Part shown: positions 34,567 to 44,688 of the stretch, piece by piece
Layout of the letters: every line of letters begins with the position of its first letter
Position numbering within the stretch: position 1 is the first letter of the stretch
Origin: an uncultured Schlesneria sp.
Lineage (GTDB): Bacteria > Planctomycetota > Planctomycetia > Planctomycetales > Planctomycetaceae
Reading direction: 5' to 3'
Assembly (NCBI GenBank): GCA_903904835.1
Contig: CAIVEI010000011.1
Coordinates: 1 to 64,000, forward strand
Length of the DNA: 64,000 nt
The notes under the pieces: generated by a model
Database searches by the model: none
The model's input: the letters and a program-made list of their open reading frames with translations, nothing else
What the model was told of the DNA's origin: nothing
Translations under genes and position numbers: made by a program

Positions 34567-37473
34567 TCACGGCAGCCGATAGAGGCCACGACCTTCTATC
34601 ACGAGCCAGGTCTGGTCGGTTTCGACATTCGTGAAGTTCTCTCGAATTCCCGAAGGCCAGCGAACAGAGACATCGACAGACTTGTCACTTCCGATACCAA
34701 ACACCAGTTGTCGTTGATTGCTGGATTGGTAGCCGTCACCTGCAATCAACTGTTGCATGAGCGTTCTGCCATGTGAAGGAAGAACTTGCACGGTCGCTCC
34801 AATGGGTTCACGTGCAGATGATGTCCCGACGAGCTGTATCGTCAGGGATTTCCCCCGACGCTCCGATTGATTTGTAAGAAGGACTACGGGACTGTCGAGC
34901 AGAGAAATGACGAAGTCTTCTCTTCCATCACGATTCCAGTCGAGCTTCGCGAGACTGCGCCCCAGATATTTTCCTTCGAACCAGGGTCCAAGGGAGGTTG
35001 CTGCGACCTCGACAAAACGTCCCTGCCCGGTGTTTTGAAAAAACTGAGTTGGCATATGGAGTGGGATATTACGGTCCGTCTCGTCTTCGACATGGCCGTT
35101 CGTCACGACCAGATCGTTCCATCCGTCGAGATCGGCATCCAGAAATTGTGCACCGAATCCCAACTGCTTGATGCTCGGTTCACGCAATCCCGCTTCTGCC
35201 GTAGTGTCCAGAAACAGCAGACCCTGTTGCCTTCGATAAAGCGTATTCGGTTCGTCATAGTAATTGGTGACGACCAAGTCCATCCGCTGATCACCGTCGG
35301 CATCACCCGAGGCGATTCCCATACAAGCTTGTGGACGGCCTTCTGAATCAAACGCCAGTCCTGTCACGACGGCCGATTCGCGAAATCGAGGGATACCTCC
35401 CGGTTGCACTGTTTCGTTTTGAAAGAAGAAATTGGCGGTGGTGTCATTCCCGACGAACAGACTTAATTGGCCTGTCTCTTCGAAGTCAGCGGCAACAACT
35501 CCCAAGCCTTTGCCACCCGGCACAATCACACCGGCTTCCTGACTGACATCTTGAAACCGTCCATCGCCAAGATTCAAAAGCAGTTGATCCTCCGCCGCCT
35601 CGAACTCGTGTGGAGTGCAAGCTCGAGGTTGGCCGTTCGATTGTCGGCAGATTCGATCCAGCAGGTGTGGGCCGTTGAGATAATTGACGACAAACAGGTC
35701 AGGAAGTCCGTCCCCATTGAAATCCGCACAGACCGCACTGGTCGACCAGGCGTCATCCGTGATCCGGGCGAGACCAGTAATGTCCTCAAATGTCCCATCG
35801 CCATTGTTGTGAAAAAGACGATTGCCAGCGACGTTTGCGATGAAAATGTCTTCCCAGCCATCCGCATCAATGTCGCCGACCGCAAGACCTTGACTGTAAT
35901 CGAATTCACGGATTCCCGCCGAGATTGTCACCTCGTCGAATGACTCGCCATGTCGATTTCGGAAAAGGGCATCTGACGGCGCTTCAGCTTCAGGAACTGG
36001 CCATCGACCACCCTGAGTGAAGTAAAGATCGGGCCAGCCGTCACGGTCATAGTCAAGGACGCCAACACCGCCCCCCGAAAACTGGAAGATGCGCATCCCT
36101 GGCCCCGGGATGTCGTCACCGTTGGCATATTCAAACCGCAACCCGGTCCGTAAAGAATCTTCAGTAAACCGGATGGCACCGATTTCGGACTTCGGCTGAG
36201 TGGAGGGAGAGTTCAAGTTTTGGCCCCCCGTCTCCATCCATTTTGGCAATAGAAACTGAGAAAGATCAACGTGTGATCCGGGAAACCCGGAATTCATCAC
36301 GCGCGGTGTTCGCGCAGGGGGTCGTTGAACGTCAACCACGGTTGTTGCAAGCGCCGGTGCCCGCTTGCGGATCACTTCCGCCCATCCCCAGGCTTCCCAA
36401 GGTTGGTCACATTCCCGATCCGCTGCGATGGAACGCAAGACGCATACAGACGAGGGATCGCTCGTATATTGCTTGGCGGCGAGTAACTGCTCTTGCAGTC
36501 GCTCGTTTCGACGTTGAAACAATTCGGCGTGTTTCGCGTCTTCAACTGATGCCAGCGCCTGCCCTAATCGATGATGTGCGCGGCGATGCGTCGCATCCAA
36601 CCGTGTCGCTTCCCAGAAGCAGCGGATCGCACCCCGAGTGTCGCCGTGACTGATCGACCAGTCGCCTAGAACGGTCCATGTTTCTGGCAAGACCTTTGCA
36701 GAAGGGGGTAGTTGATTAAACCAGCGTAGAAAGGAGATCTCATCCATTAATTCGCAGTAAATGCGACCGAGTCGCGCCTGGGCATCGTCCAGTTCAGGGC
36801 GCTTGGAAATCACAGTTTCGTAAAGAACTTTTGCCGCAGGTAATTCGTGGTGTTGCCAGGTTTGATGTGCTTGAGCGAGCAGCACCAGCGGATCTTCTGG
36901 ATGTGCACTCACGAATTCGTTCAAAGACAATGCGTTCTCGGCAGCCGTGTCACCTAACGCGAGCAGAAGCAAGTCAACTTCCGCAAAATCTCCTGCGCAA
37001 AGGCGCCGAAAACGGAGATCTGCCGTCAGACTTGTCAAACCACATAAACCATACAGGCCAGCCAAATGGGCTTGAGCTTCATGATGATCGGGATTCCGAA
37101 CAAGCGCTTCTTTCAGGCAACGTTCGGCTTTCGTCATTTCATATATCCTCAGCAGCAGATCTCCCGCCCGAAAACAGGCGTCTGCACGCTTCGGGTCGTT
37201 GATTGGAACCTGTAAAAACAGATCAACAGCCGCATGAAACTCTTTCAGCCGCGCGCACGCTTGTCCGGCAGCAATGCAGGCCGGTCCGTCGGGCGAACGA
37301 CGGATCATCGATTTGAGCAGAGCCAACCCATCCTGGGTTTTACCTTGTAACAACAGTCCTTCGGCTTGCTCAAAGATTTGTTCCCTTGTCGGTTGGGATA
37401 GCCACCATCCGACCACGCCGACAGAGGCGAAAGCGGTAAGAAAAACCAAAACCCACGGAATTCGATTTAGCAT
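34567..37473 (-). CDS. TPR + FG-GAP/VCBS + ASPIC/UnbV (CRTAC1-like) protein
   Basis: Protein of 968 residues (ATG at 37473; a TTG at 37491 is the alternative, and neither has a good ribosome binding site). An N-terminal membrane anchor (IPWVLVFLTAFASVGVVGWW) precedes about 330 residues of TPR-like helices (LLQGKTQDGLALLKSMIRRS). From about residue 430 come FG-GAP/VCBS calcium-binding propeller blades with DxDxDG-type loops (LDYDRDGWPDLYF, GDIDADGWEDIF, ADFNGDGLPDLF, LDADLDGWNDLVV, LDWNRDGREDF). The last 100 residues are an ASPIC/UnbV module (VGTSSAREPIGATVQVL, VSVRWPSGIRENFTNV). Probably exported and anchored. It has a paralogue at 44793. Confidence 0.88.
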   Translation of the reverse strand: MLNRIPWVLVFLTAFASVGVVGWWLSQPTREQIFEQAEGLLLQGKTQDGLALLKSMIRRSPDGPACIAAGQACARLKEFHAAVDLFLQVPINDPKRADACFRAGDLLLRIYEMTKAERCLKEALVRNPDHHEAQAHLAGLYGLCGLTSLTADLRFRRLCAGDFAEVDLLLLALGDTAAENALSLNEFVSAHPEDPLVLLAQAHQTWQHHELPAAKVLYETVISKRPELDDAQARLGRIYCELMDEISFLRWFNQLPPSAKVLPETWTVLGDWSISHGDTRGAIRCFWEATRLDATHRRAHHRLGQALASVEDAKHAELFQRRNERLQEQLLAAKQYTSDPSSVCVLRSIAADRECDQPWEAWGWAEVIRKRAPALATTVVDVQRPPARTPRVMNSGFPGSHVDLSQFLLPKWMETGGQNLNSPSTQPKSEIGAIRFTEDSLRTGLRFEYANGDDIPGPGMRIFQFSGGGVGVLDYDRDGWPDLYFTQGGRWPVPEAEAPSDALFRNRHGESFDEVTISAGIREFDYSQGLAVGDIDADGWEDIFIANVAGNRLFHNNGDGTFEDITGLARITDDAWSTSAVCADFNGDGLPDLFVVNYLNGPHLLDRICRQSNGQPRACTPHEFEAAEDQLLLNLGDGRFQDVSQEAGVIVPGGKGLGVVAADFEETGQLSLFVGNDTTANFFFQNETVQPGGIPRFRESAVVTGLAFDSEGRPQACMGIASGDADGDQRMDLVVTNYYDEPNTLYRRQQGLLFLDTTAEAGLREPSIKQLGFGAQFLDADLDGWNDLVVTNGHVEDETDRNIPLHMPTQFFQNTGQGRFVEVAATSLGPWFEGKYLGRSLAKLDWNRDGREDFVISLLDSPVVLLTNQSERRGKSLTIQLVGTSSAREPIGATVQVLPSHGRTLMQQLIAGDGYQSSNQRQLVFGIGSDKSVDVSVRWPSGIRENFTNVETDQTWLVIEGRGLYRLP

Positions 37474-37976
37474 AGGAAGTAAACTAAGCAACCTTCATGC
37501 CTGAAGTACATATTAAAAGACCGTTTGAACGTTTGGGTAAAATTAAGTGGTCTTCACAGGAATGTGAATGAATCTCGTGACAAGAATGCCTCGCTGTTTC
37601 TGACAAGTCCCAACCCCTGTCCTCCGCATCCTTTTCCATAAACTTGCCTGTATGGTGGGCGAATTCCTTAACCAGCGACAGGAATTCGATGCCTCGATCA
37701 AACACTTCGGAAATTGGAAGATTTCCTTTTTGGTCCTTCAAGCAATCTGGGTGCTCCAAGTCAAACATCAATGATGATGCATGAGTTGTGTTGATTTTCG
37801 GATACTTTTTTTGGCATCCGTTGAGCGGCCCGAAGCTGAAACACGAAGTCGGAAATTTCCGATTGAGGGTCGTCGCTGAGTGGTTGGCACAACAATTGCC
37901 TTGTTATCGAATTAAACCAATAAGTTGCCGACGCTGCTCTCAATCGGAAACTGAACGATTCGTCAGGAGTGAACCG
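37474..37976. other. Gap between divergent genes
   Basis: About 500 bases. A minus-strand frame of 95 codons (37484-37771, MMFDLEHPDCLKDQKGNLPI) begins with ATG and lies directly upstream of the TPR/ASPIC gene, but shows no domain and no clear ribosome binding site; it may be a small gene or chance. Nothing else is seen apart from the AGGAG site of the GYF_2 gene. Confidence 0.3.
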
Positions 37977-39599
37977 ATGTCAGTCGCGGAATCATTGCGG
38001 ACCAACTCTAGTAGTAGTACTACGAAGGGATCTTCTGCACCAACCGTTTCACCGGGTGCCAATGAGTGGTATTACCAGGCTAACGGATCGGAATTCGGAC
38101 CATTAAGTTTTGACGAATTAATCGAGTTTGTCGCTCAAGGTCACCTGGACACGTCAAATGATGTCAAGCTTGGTGCCAATGGAGTGTGGAGGCCGATGGG
38201 TACCGTGGGGCGTCTGGCAACAGTACTTTCTGGCCAGAAGTCTCGGGTGATTGCGATGAGACCGGGTTTGGCGAGCCCGAAACCTGAAGCAGCCGTTCGT
38301 CCAAAACCCCGTCCGACTGAACCGGCTCGAACGATAGTAGCAGAGTCAGCGAAATCGACCCCTGCGACACTTTCGTCACCTCCCCAGCCACTTGTATCGC
38401 CGACACCTGTAACGCCGACACCTGTAACGCCGACACCTGTAACGCCGACACCTGTATCGCCGACACCTGCTTCTCCCGTTTCGGACATGAGCAATGTTAT
38501 CCAGCCTGCAGAATTAGCGTTGATAAAAGCTCAAGCCGCTTTTGACGCAATTGAGCAGGCGGTCACGCAACTCATTGGCTGGACATCGAGTTCGAGTTGC
38601 AATCCCCAGTGGTGGGCTGTGATCGGCGGGGAACCAATTGGTCCCGATAGTTTTTCCAAAATCTTTGAATTAGTCGTGTCGGGGCGGATGCAGCCGACCG
38701 ACTTTGTGCGGAACGGTATTTACGGCCAATTCAGTCCCGTGGGAAATCTGCCAGGTGTCATCAGTGCGGCGATTATACTGAGGCAAGCCAGGGATGCGTT
38801 TGAGCTCGCAAAATCGAGCGCGGCACAACTTGCAGCCATGACGCCCGTCGTCACCGCAAAACCGGCGGCGTTGCCTGTCGCACCCGGCGAAACCACAACG
38901 GCAGTCGTACCGCCGACCTCTGCGAACAAAGCCGAAGCAGTAAAACCGGCTCCCGTTCCAGCAGCGGGTCCAGCGCGATCCACCACGCCTGAAACTGCTG
39001 CTCGAACGACGCCTCAACTCCCCTCGGTGAATGCTCCACAACCGGGCACCTCTTCTTATTCAGCCAGCGGAAGCTTTTCCAGCTCGATGGCGAATAGCTC
39101 ATCGAGCACGCCCAGAACATTGTCCAACCGACCGATCCCATCGATGCCAGCACGTAGCTCATCAGGGACCTCATTTTTCGAATCACTTTCAGAAAAGCTG
39201 CGGGGTATTGGCATTTATGGAGGCATCGCGATCCTGACGGTTGGGTTGCTGATTGCCGGTGCAAAGTATCTTCCTTTGGGTGGAGGCAAGAGTGCCGATA
39301 CACAACGATACAACGAGTTAAAGCAACTACTCGCAGAAATCCGCTCCAAACGAGAGGCAAAGTCGACGGACTTCAGCGATATCAAGTCAAAGGCCCAAAA
39401 GCTGACAACCGAATTCGCGCCGGTTTTAAAGTCTCAAGTCTCCGCTCATAATCCCGCTAAACAACACTTGCTATGGGCCGTCCGCGACGATCTTCCAAAG
39501 TTAATGAAAGAAGAGCTGACCGTCGAAACAAAAGCCGAAAAAAACTTTGTCGACCGCCTCGGTTTTGTCGCGATGCACTTGAAGATCAAACACAACTGA
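37977..39599 (+). CDS. Membrane protein with two GYF_2 domains
   Basis: Protein of 540 residues. The ATG at 37977 follows CAGGAG; a longer frame upstream has no such site. The first GYF_2 domain is at about residues 30-80 (EWYYQANGSEFGPLSFDELI ... TSNDVKLGANGVWRPM); a second lies at about 205-250 (WWAVIGGEPIGPDSFSKIF ... PTDFVRNGIYGQFSPV). GYF_2 domains bind proline-rich peptides. Between them is a Thr/Pro tandem repeat (PVTPTPVTPTP); a Pro/Ala/Ser-rich linker follows the second domain. One transmembrane segment (IYGGIAILTVGLLIAGAKYL, about residue 412) precedes a charged C-terminal domain. The protein thus combines binding domains and a possible self-ligand. Function unknown. Confidence 0.75.
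   Translation: MSVAESLRTNSSSSTTKGSSAPTVSPGANEWYYQANGSEFGPLSFDELIEFVAQGHLDTSNDVKLGANGVWRPMGTVGRLATVLSGQKSRVIAMRPGLASPKPEAAVRPKPRPTEPARTIVAESAKSTPATLSSPPQPLVSPTPVTPTPVTPTPVTPTPVSPTPASPVSDMSNVIQPAELALIKAQAAFDAIEQAVTQLIGWTSSSSCNPQWWAVIGGEPIGPDSFSKIFELVVSGRMQPTDFVRNGIYGQFSPVGNLPGVISAAIILRQARDAFELAKSSAAQLAAMTPVVTAKPAALPVAPGETTTAVVPPTSANKAEAVKPAPVPAAGPARSTTPETAARTTPQLPSVNAPQPGTSSYSASGSFSSSMANSSSSTPRTLSNRPIPSMPARSSSGTSFFESLSEKLRGIGIYGGIAILTVGLLIAGAKYLPLGGGKSADTQRYNELKQLLAEIRSKREAKSTDFSDIKSKAQKLTTEFAPVLKSQVSAHNPAKQHLLWAVRDDLPKLMKEELTVETKAEKNFVDRLGFVAMHLKIKHN
38401..38475 (+). repeat. 15-bp coding tandem repeat
   Basis: Three exact 15-base units (CGACACCTGTAACGC) followed by a fourth with one change and a fifth partial unit. 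They encode repeated PTPVT and lie inside the GYF_2 gene. The repeat number could vary between strains. Confidence 0.85.
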
Positions 39600-39747
39600 T
39601 CTGGTCCGAAATTGATATTGACGGACGAGTCAATTGTATAACCAGCGAATCGACTGTTTGATTTAAGCCTGAATTACGTCATGATCTGAAACAGGAGATC
39701 GAACAGGAAACGACCATGCGGGGTCGGGCTGCGAAGGGTGGGATTGA

Positions 39748-40767
39748 ATGTTACTTCGCTCAATCGTTCTTTTCGTTGTCATTTCGGTCTTACGTAATTC
39801 GTTTCCACTCTTCGCGCAAAACATTGGTCCCGATTGGGTCAAGGTCACGCCCAATGCCGAATGGCGAGCACGTGATTCGAGTGGTGAGTTGGTCTACCAC
39901 GACCAGATGTGGATTTTCGGCGGCTGGTACGATTCGTTTCAGTCGCCTCCCCGCGACGCGTGGAGTTCTTCTGACGGCAAGAACTGGAAACTGGTGACGC
40001 AGGAGGCGCCTTGGAGATACAGCGATCTTCCAATGACGATCGCGTTTCATGACCGGATGTGGTTTATGGGAGGGTGGACTAATGGTCGGCTGGCTGGCCA
40101 TGGTGCCACAAACGAAGTCTGGTCCTCAATTGATGGTGCCAACTGGGATCGAATCTCGAATGCGGGTTGGAGTCCCCGTATCGCTGCTGCGATCGTCGAA
40201 TTTCACGGACGTATGTGGATTCTCGGAGGGACCGAGAATTACTATTTCGGTGACGACAAGAGTCTGAAAAACGACGTCTGGTCTTCGGTCGACGGCAAAG
40301 AATGGCGTCTGGAAACTGAAGCGGCGGGTTGGTCACCAAGAGCTTATCACCAGGCCATTGTTCTTAATGATAAGATTTATGTATTGGGTGGCGGAAACTA
40401 CGTGCCCCAATACGAATCAAAAAACGATGTCTGGTCTTCCAGCGATGGCAAAACATGGACGCGGCTGACGGAACACGCGGAATGGTCGCCACGCCTGTGG
40501 TTCTCGTCCGTTACGTATCGTGACCGGATGTGGGTTCTCGGTGGTTGGTCGAACAATCCCTCGAAGAACTGGGGCGATGTCTGGTGTTCAAAAGATGGAC
40601 GAGACTGGAAGCAACTGAAGTCCAACGTGATCTGGAAAGAGCGGCATGAACATTCCGCTTACGTGTTTAAAGACAAGCTATGGATCGCGGGTGGTCACGC
40701 TCAACCGCTGAGCAACGAGGTCTGGTCAATGGAACTTCCCCCGGACTTCTTTTCCGAGGATCAATGA
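39748..40767 (+). CDS. Secreted Kelch-repeat protein
   Basis: Protein of 339 residues with a signal peptide (MLLRSIVLFVVISVLRNSFP, cleaved near LFAQ). Six Kelch-like beta-propeller repeats follow, each with a hydrophobic strand, Gly-Gly and a WSS-DG motif: MWIFGGWYDSF ... DAWSSSDGKNW, MWFMGGWTNG ... EVWSSIDGANW, MWILGGTENY ... DVWSSVDGKEW, IYVLGGGNYV ... DVWSSSDGKTW, MWVLGGWSN ... DVWCSKDGRDW and a last LWIAGGHAQ ... EVWSMEL. Probably one closed six-bladed propeller. The ligand is unknown. It is convergent with the amidohydrolase gene. Confidence 0.85.
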   Translation: MLLRSIVLFVVISVLRNSFPLFAQNIGPDWVKVTPNAEWRARDSSGELVYHDQMWIFGGWYDSFQSPPRDAWSSSDGKNWKLVTQEAPWRYSDLPMTIAFHDRMWFMGGWTNGRLAGHGATNEVWSSIDGANWDRISNAGWSPRIAAAIVEFHGRMWILGGTENYYFGDDKSLKNDVWSSVDGKEWRLETEAAGWSPRAYHQAIVLNDKIYVLGGGNYVPQYESKNDVWSSSDGKTWTRLTEHAEWSPRLWFSSVTYRDRMWVLGGWSNNPSKNWGDVWCSKDGRDWKQLKSNVIWKERHEHSAYVFKDKLWIAGGHAQPLSNEVWSMELPPDFFSEDQ

Positions 40768-40791
40768 AAAGTCCTAGGGCAAAGGCCCGTT

Positions 40792-40818
40792 AACCACCCC
40801 CTCAGGGGAGGTGGGGTT
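40792..40818. terminator. Imperfect hairpin between convergent genes
   Basis: AACCACCCCCT (from 40792) pairs imperfectly with AGGGGAGGTGGGGTT. It sits between the Kelch and amidohydrolase stop codons and may terminate both transcripts. Confidence 0.4.
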
Positions 40819-40879
40819 TCGGTATCCGCTGCGCGGCTCACCAGAAAGGTCCTTCACAACATTCAGATCCTTTCAATCC

Positions 40880-42223
40880 CTAATTCTTTTTCAAAAGATC
40901 GATCACTGCCGCAGTCATCGCGGTGATTCCGGTTTTGATTGTTTCGCGCGCGTCGGGATAATAAAACGGCGAATGGAGCGACGGGGGCGTTTTGCCGTCC
41001 TTCTTCATTTCCTGAAGACGGTTCGCATTAACGGAACCGAGCCGAAACATGAAGATCGGCACACCTGCCAGTCCATACTGAGAAAAGTCCTCACCCCCCA
41101 TGGATGGTTCCACGGGGATGACGTTGTCTTCACCGAGGACCCGTCGAAAGGTGGGAACAACACGTTCGACCAGGTCCGCGTCATTCTTCGTCGCCGGGGT
41201 CCAGTCGGACAATTCGATCGTCGGCTCGGCTGCACCTGCGCTGGCGGCCGCTGCTTTCGCTTTACGTTTGATCCCTTCGATCAGCTTCTCACGAACTTCC
41301 GGGGAATAACTTCTGACCGTCAACTGTAATCTACAGTTGTCGCCAATAATGTTGTGTTTCGTACCCCCGTGAATTGACCCAACCGTCACCACGGCAGGCT
41401 CGAACGGGCTGTTTTCGCGACTGACCAGAGTTTGCAGATCAACCACCAGATGAGCTGCCTGTACAATCGGATCGATCGTCATGTGCGGGAAGGCTCCGTG
41501 TCCCCCTTTGCCTTTCATCACAATGTCGACACTGTCGACGTTAGCGAGAATATACCCCGCCTTGAATCCAACCTTGCCCGTCGCCAAAGCAGCATCAACA
41601 TGGAGCGCGAGAGCATACGCCGGCTTGGGAAACCGCGTGAACAAGCCATCCTTGAGCATCGCCTCGGCACCACCGCCGACTTCCTCGGCTGGCTGACCCA
41701 CAAACAGGACCGTTCCCCGCCATTCGTCCTTATGGCTGGCCAGGTATCGCGCCGTTCCGATCTGACAGGTGATGTGGATGTCGTGACCACAAGCGTGCAT
41801 CACACCGACATCGTTCCCTTTTGGATCCTTTGTTTTGACCTTCGATGCATAGGACAAACCGGTCGCCTCAACGACTGGGAGTGCATCCAGGTCTGTTCGG
41901 ATCATAATGACCGGTCCTTCGCCATTCTTAATCACCCCGACGACTCCTTGTCGTCCCACTCCCGTTGTGACCTCAGCGCCGACTTTCTTCAGTTCCTCAG
42001 CCAGTTTCGCTGCCGTCCGCTCCTCGCGAAACGAGAGTTCGGGATTCGAATGAAAATCACGGTACAGTTCCAGCAAGTCGCCGACCTGCCCGTCCGACCA
42101 CTTGGGCACGCCGTCCGCAGCAAACAGAGCAGGCGAACTTAGTAAACACAGAAATATTGAGATCAGTACTGAAACACTTCGCACGAGGAATCTCCCTGCA
42201 CTCTGAACGACTCGCCGATCCAT
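40880..42223 (-). CDS. Exported M20-family amidohydrolase
   Basis: Protein of 447 residues starting at 42223 (MDRRVVQSAG) so that a signal peptide follows (SVSVLISIFLCLLSSPALFA). It is a metallopeptidase of family M20, subfamily of N-acyl-amino-acid and IAA-conjugate hydrolases. Metal and catalytic motifs are visible: GVMHACGHDIHIT, the general-base Glu in GQPAEEVGGGAEAM, the metal His in ALALHVDAAL, the dimerisation-domain GKGGHGAFPHMTIDP and the C-terminal MGGEDFSQYG. It probably removes an acyl group from amino-acid conjugates outside the cytoplasm. It stands alone. Confidence 0.9.
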   Translation of the reverse strand: MDRRVVQSAGRFLVRSVSVLISIFLCLLSSPALFAADGVPKWSDGQVGDLLELYRDFHSNPELSFREERTAAKLAEELKKVGAEVTTGVGRQGVVGVIKNGEGPVIMIRTDLDALPVVEATGLSYASKVKTKDPKGNDVGVMHACGHDIHITCQIGTARYLASHKDEWRGTVLFVGQPAEEVGGGAEAMLKDGLFTRFPKPAYALALHVDAALATGKVGFKAGYILANVDSVDIVMKGKGGHGAFPHMTIDPIVQAAHLVVDLQTLVSRENSPFEPAVVTVGSIHGGTKHNIIGDNCRLQLTVRSYSPEVREKLIEGIKRKAKAAAASAGAAEPTIELSDWTPATKNDADLVERVVPTFRRVLGEDNVIPVEPSMGGEDFSQYGLAGVPIFMFRLGSVNANRLQEMKKDGKTPPSLHSPFYYPDARETIKTGITAMTAAVIDLLKKN

Positions 42224-42875
42224 CGCGGTCTCTGTACGAAACGAACACTGGCGAGGGATCATCAACACAACGGCACGCAGCAGGACATTCCCGCCGAGTG
42301 GTGTGTACATTCTCCCGAGCTTGAAGTGCAATGCAAACGTCGTCGCTCAATGTCATTCGTTGACCATTCCGTCGAACGTCGATGGTGTGCCGAACCGTTC
42401 AATACAAACTTCGAAATAATTAGGCCAGCGACCCACGGCATGACATCACGAATGCCTTCAAGTCAACATTCTCCGATACATTTCTGAGCATTGCAGACCG
42501 CCCCAAAACAAGCCACTTGCTCGAGTCAACAGTACTTCGGTTATTAGAAGCGTAACTGCACGCTCGCTGCTATTTCACTTCGATTATTGTGATTTTCACA
42601 CATCGCGTTTCGCCGTCTGCCCGGTTTGTCGTTGACCGTTCCTTCTTTACAAAAATTAGACCTCCCTATTCGGATTCTATTCACATCTTTCGGAACGGCA
42701 CTTGCGTCCTACGCCAATTCGTGAGATCAGGCTTCCAATACCAGCAACATCATCAATTACCTGAGACGGTCTCAAACACACTTAATTGTATCTTACGCCG
42801 TGCGTAAGCAGTTAAGGCGTGTATGAAACACACTTGTTAACCGTTTTGTTTATTTTCGAAGGGAGGGTTTATACC
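42224..42875. other. Gap between divergent genes
   Basis: About 650 bases without a supported gene, becoming AT-richer toward 42875. A perfect 7-bp hairpin with a 3-base loop lies at 42792-42808. The GGGAGGG site of the next gene is at 42861-42867. The region presumably contains two divergent promoters. Confidence 0.4.
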
Positions 42876-43346
42876 GTGATACATTTTAATCGAATTTATC
42901 TATCAACGGCGGTGTTGCTCGCAATTAGCTCGCTTCAGGGTTGTGGTGGGGCTACATCAGCACCCGTCGAAAAACTTGTTCCAGCGTCCGGAATCGTATT
43001 GATCAGTGGCAAGCCCGAAGCAGGAATCCAAGTCCACTTTACTCCGACCAAAGATAATGCCAAGAGTCATGGTGGGAGCGCTGTCACGGATGATACCGGT
43101 GAGTTTCGAATGAGAAACTACATGAATCGAAGTGGAGTACCGGTCGGCGATTACATCGTCACGTTTTCGATGAATGCGGTCGAAGGTGAGGCTCCAATGA
43201 TGGAAGGGCGGCCGATTCCAGGCACGAGTTTCAAAGAGAAGATTCCGGCAAAGTGGAGTGATCCTGCAAAGGCCGGAAAACATAATAAAGTCCTCATTCC
43301 GGATGGTGGGCTCACGGATTTAAGTTTCAAAATTACCGCAAATTGA
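42876..43346 (+). CDS. Lipoprotein with carboxypeptidase-regulatory-like domain
   Basis: Protein of 156 residues starting at GTG 42876 with GGGAGGG eight bases upstream. The signal peptide ends at the lipobox LQGC. The mature domain is a small beta-sandwich: SGIVLISGKPEAGIQVHFTP, DDTGEFRMRNY, GVPVGDYIVTFSM, then IPAKWSDPAKAG and a C-terminal LTDLSFKITAN. It has the same architecture as the lipoproteins at 32510 and 49621. It precedes a DUF1559 gene on the same strand by 270 bases. Confidence 0.78.
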   Translation: MIHFNRIYLSTAVLLAISSLQGCGGATSAPVEKLVPASGIVLISGKPEAGIQVHFTPTKDNAKSHGGSAVTDDTGEFRMRNYMNRSGVPVGDYIVTFSMNAVEGEAPMMEGRPIPGTSFKEKIPAKWSDPAKAGKHNKVLIPDGGLTDLSFKITAN

Positions 43347-43615
43347 CTGATTGTGCTCGTTCCTCCCGAGTGAAATCCATAACGATCAACGGTCTTACAA
43401 AATTCGCTTAGCCATCAATCGCTCTCGCGAATACATGTTGAAGTCAACAAATCAGCCTCGATTATTGACTGATGGAGCTGCTGGTGTTTGTTTCTGTTTT
43501 GAAGTATCGATGAATTCGGCAGTGTCGGGCGAGTTTTTGTCGATGATTCCTGGTGTTTCAGTGCGTCCTTCATTGTCGGGACGTGTGTTTTGTTATCTAT
43601 TATTGGAGTAAACTT

Positions 43616-44635
43616 ATGGGGATTTCAAAGAGGCGGGCATTTACGTTGATCGAATTACTGGTGGTCATTGCGATTATCGCGGTTTTAATTGCGTTGCTGT
43701 TGCCTGCAGTCCAGCAGGCGCGCGAGTCAGCCAGAAGAACCCAATGCAAGAACAACCTCAAGCAGCTTGGACTTTCGTTACACAGTTATCACGACGTGTA
43801 CAATCGGTTTCCGTTTGGGTTTAGCCAGGCGGGATTCAAGAATACGACTGGCATGACCATGCTTCTGCCGTATTTTGATCAGGCGCCATTGTACAACACG
43901 TTAAATTTCAGTTTGCCGATGGGGAAATTTAACCAGCAGACCGCAACTCCAATCCCCACCCCTGGGCCGCCGTCTGCCGCAAATATTGCAGCGAGCCGAG
44001 TCAAACTGCCGTCACTATTATGTCCCACCGATAACGGAAATCCATTCCTCAACGATGATGCCGCCAACTATGGGTGCGGTAGTTCTGGCCAATCCTATCT
44101 GACCAGCTATGGATTCAGCATCTCCGTGAATCCTGGCACCGTCACGGTAACAAAAGATGCGAATGGCAACACTTACAACAGCTATCTCTGGACCACAGCT
44201 CAAGCAGTACACACTCGTCCGTTATTTGGTCCCGATTCAAACTCCGGTCTTCGCGACATCACCGATGGGTCGAGTAACACGGTGGCAATTTCGGAGACAT
44301 GCCTGACCGTTTATAACGGAGATCCTCAGACATGGTCATGTGTGGAATGGGTCGGTGGTGCGGTTGTCTATTTCTATAACGGCGGTACGTCGGGAAATGG
44401 AAGGCTTAATGACTGGTATGCTCCCGCGAGCTGGGCCGCATGGGGCGGTGAGTCGCCGAGTGCAGGGAAGCCAGGTACCTCGATCAGTTGGGCGAGTCCC
44501 TCGAGCTTGCATACCGGTGGGCTGCAGATCCTGCTCGCTGACGGTTCCGTTCGCTTCCTCAGCGAAAACATGAGTATCGTGACGGTGAACAATCTGGCCT
44601 ACATCGCAGACGGCAACGTTCTTGGCGACTTTTAA
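43616..44635 (+). CDS. DUF1559 pseudopilin-like secreted protein
   Basis: Protein of 339 residues starting at 43616 behind GGAG. Prepilin-like N-terminus [20 protein letters not shown], then [38 protein letters not shown] and the C-terminal LHTGGLQILLADGSVRFLSE typical of DUF1559. Middle-cassette member, collinear with the genes at 33006 and 50270. A strong hairpin follows at 44689. The TPR/ASPIC gene starts about 160 bases downstream. Confidence 0.9.
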   Translation: MGISKRRAFTLIELLVVIAIIAVLIALLLPAVQQARESARRTQCKNNLKQLGLSLHSYHDVYNRFPFGFSQAGFKNTTGMTMLLPYFDQAPLYNTLNFSLPMGKFNQQTATPIPTPGPPSAANIAASRVKLPSLLCPTDNGNPFLNDDAANYGCGSSGQSYLTSYGFSISVNPGTVTVTKDANGNTYNSYLWTTAQAVHTRPLFGPDSNSGLRDITDGSSNTVAISETCLTVYNGDPQTWSCVEWVGGAVVYFYNGGTSGNGRLNDWYAPASWAAWGGESPSAGKPGTSISWASPSSLHTGGLQILLADGSVRFLSENMSIVTVNNLAYIADGNVLGDF

Positions 44636-44688
44636 TTGAGACTGCAGAAGTTGACGTGATTTCGTTCGAAAAACATGCGTTACCTACG

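Noticed and set aside
37484-37771. 95-codon minus-strand frame upstream of the TPR/ASPIC gene
   Set aside because: No domain and no ribosome binding site; noted in the gap entry but not called.
38401-38475. Short tandem repeat considered as a possible CRISPR-like array
   Set aside because: Units are 15 bases, directly adjacent without spacers and in frame inside a gene; a coding repeat.
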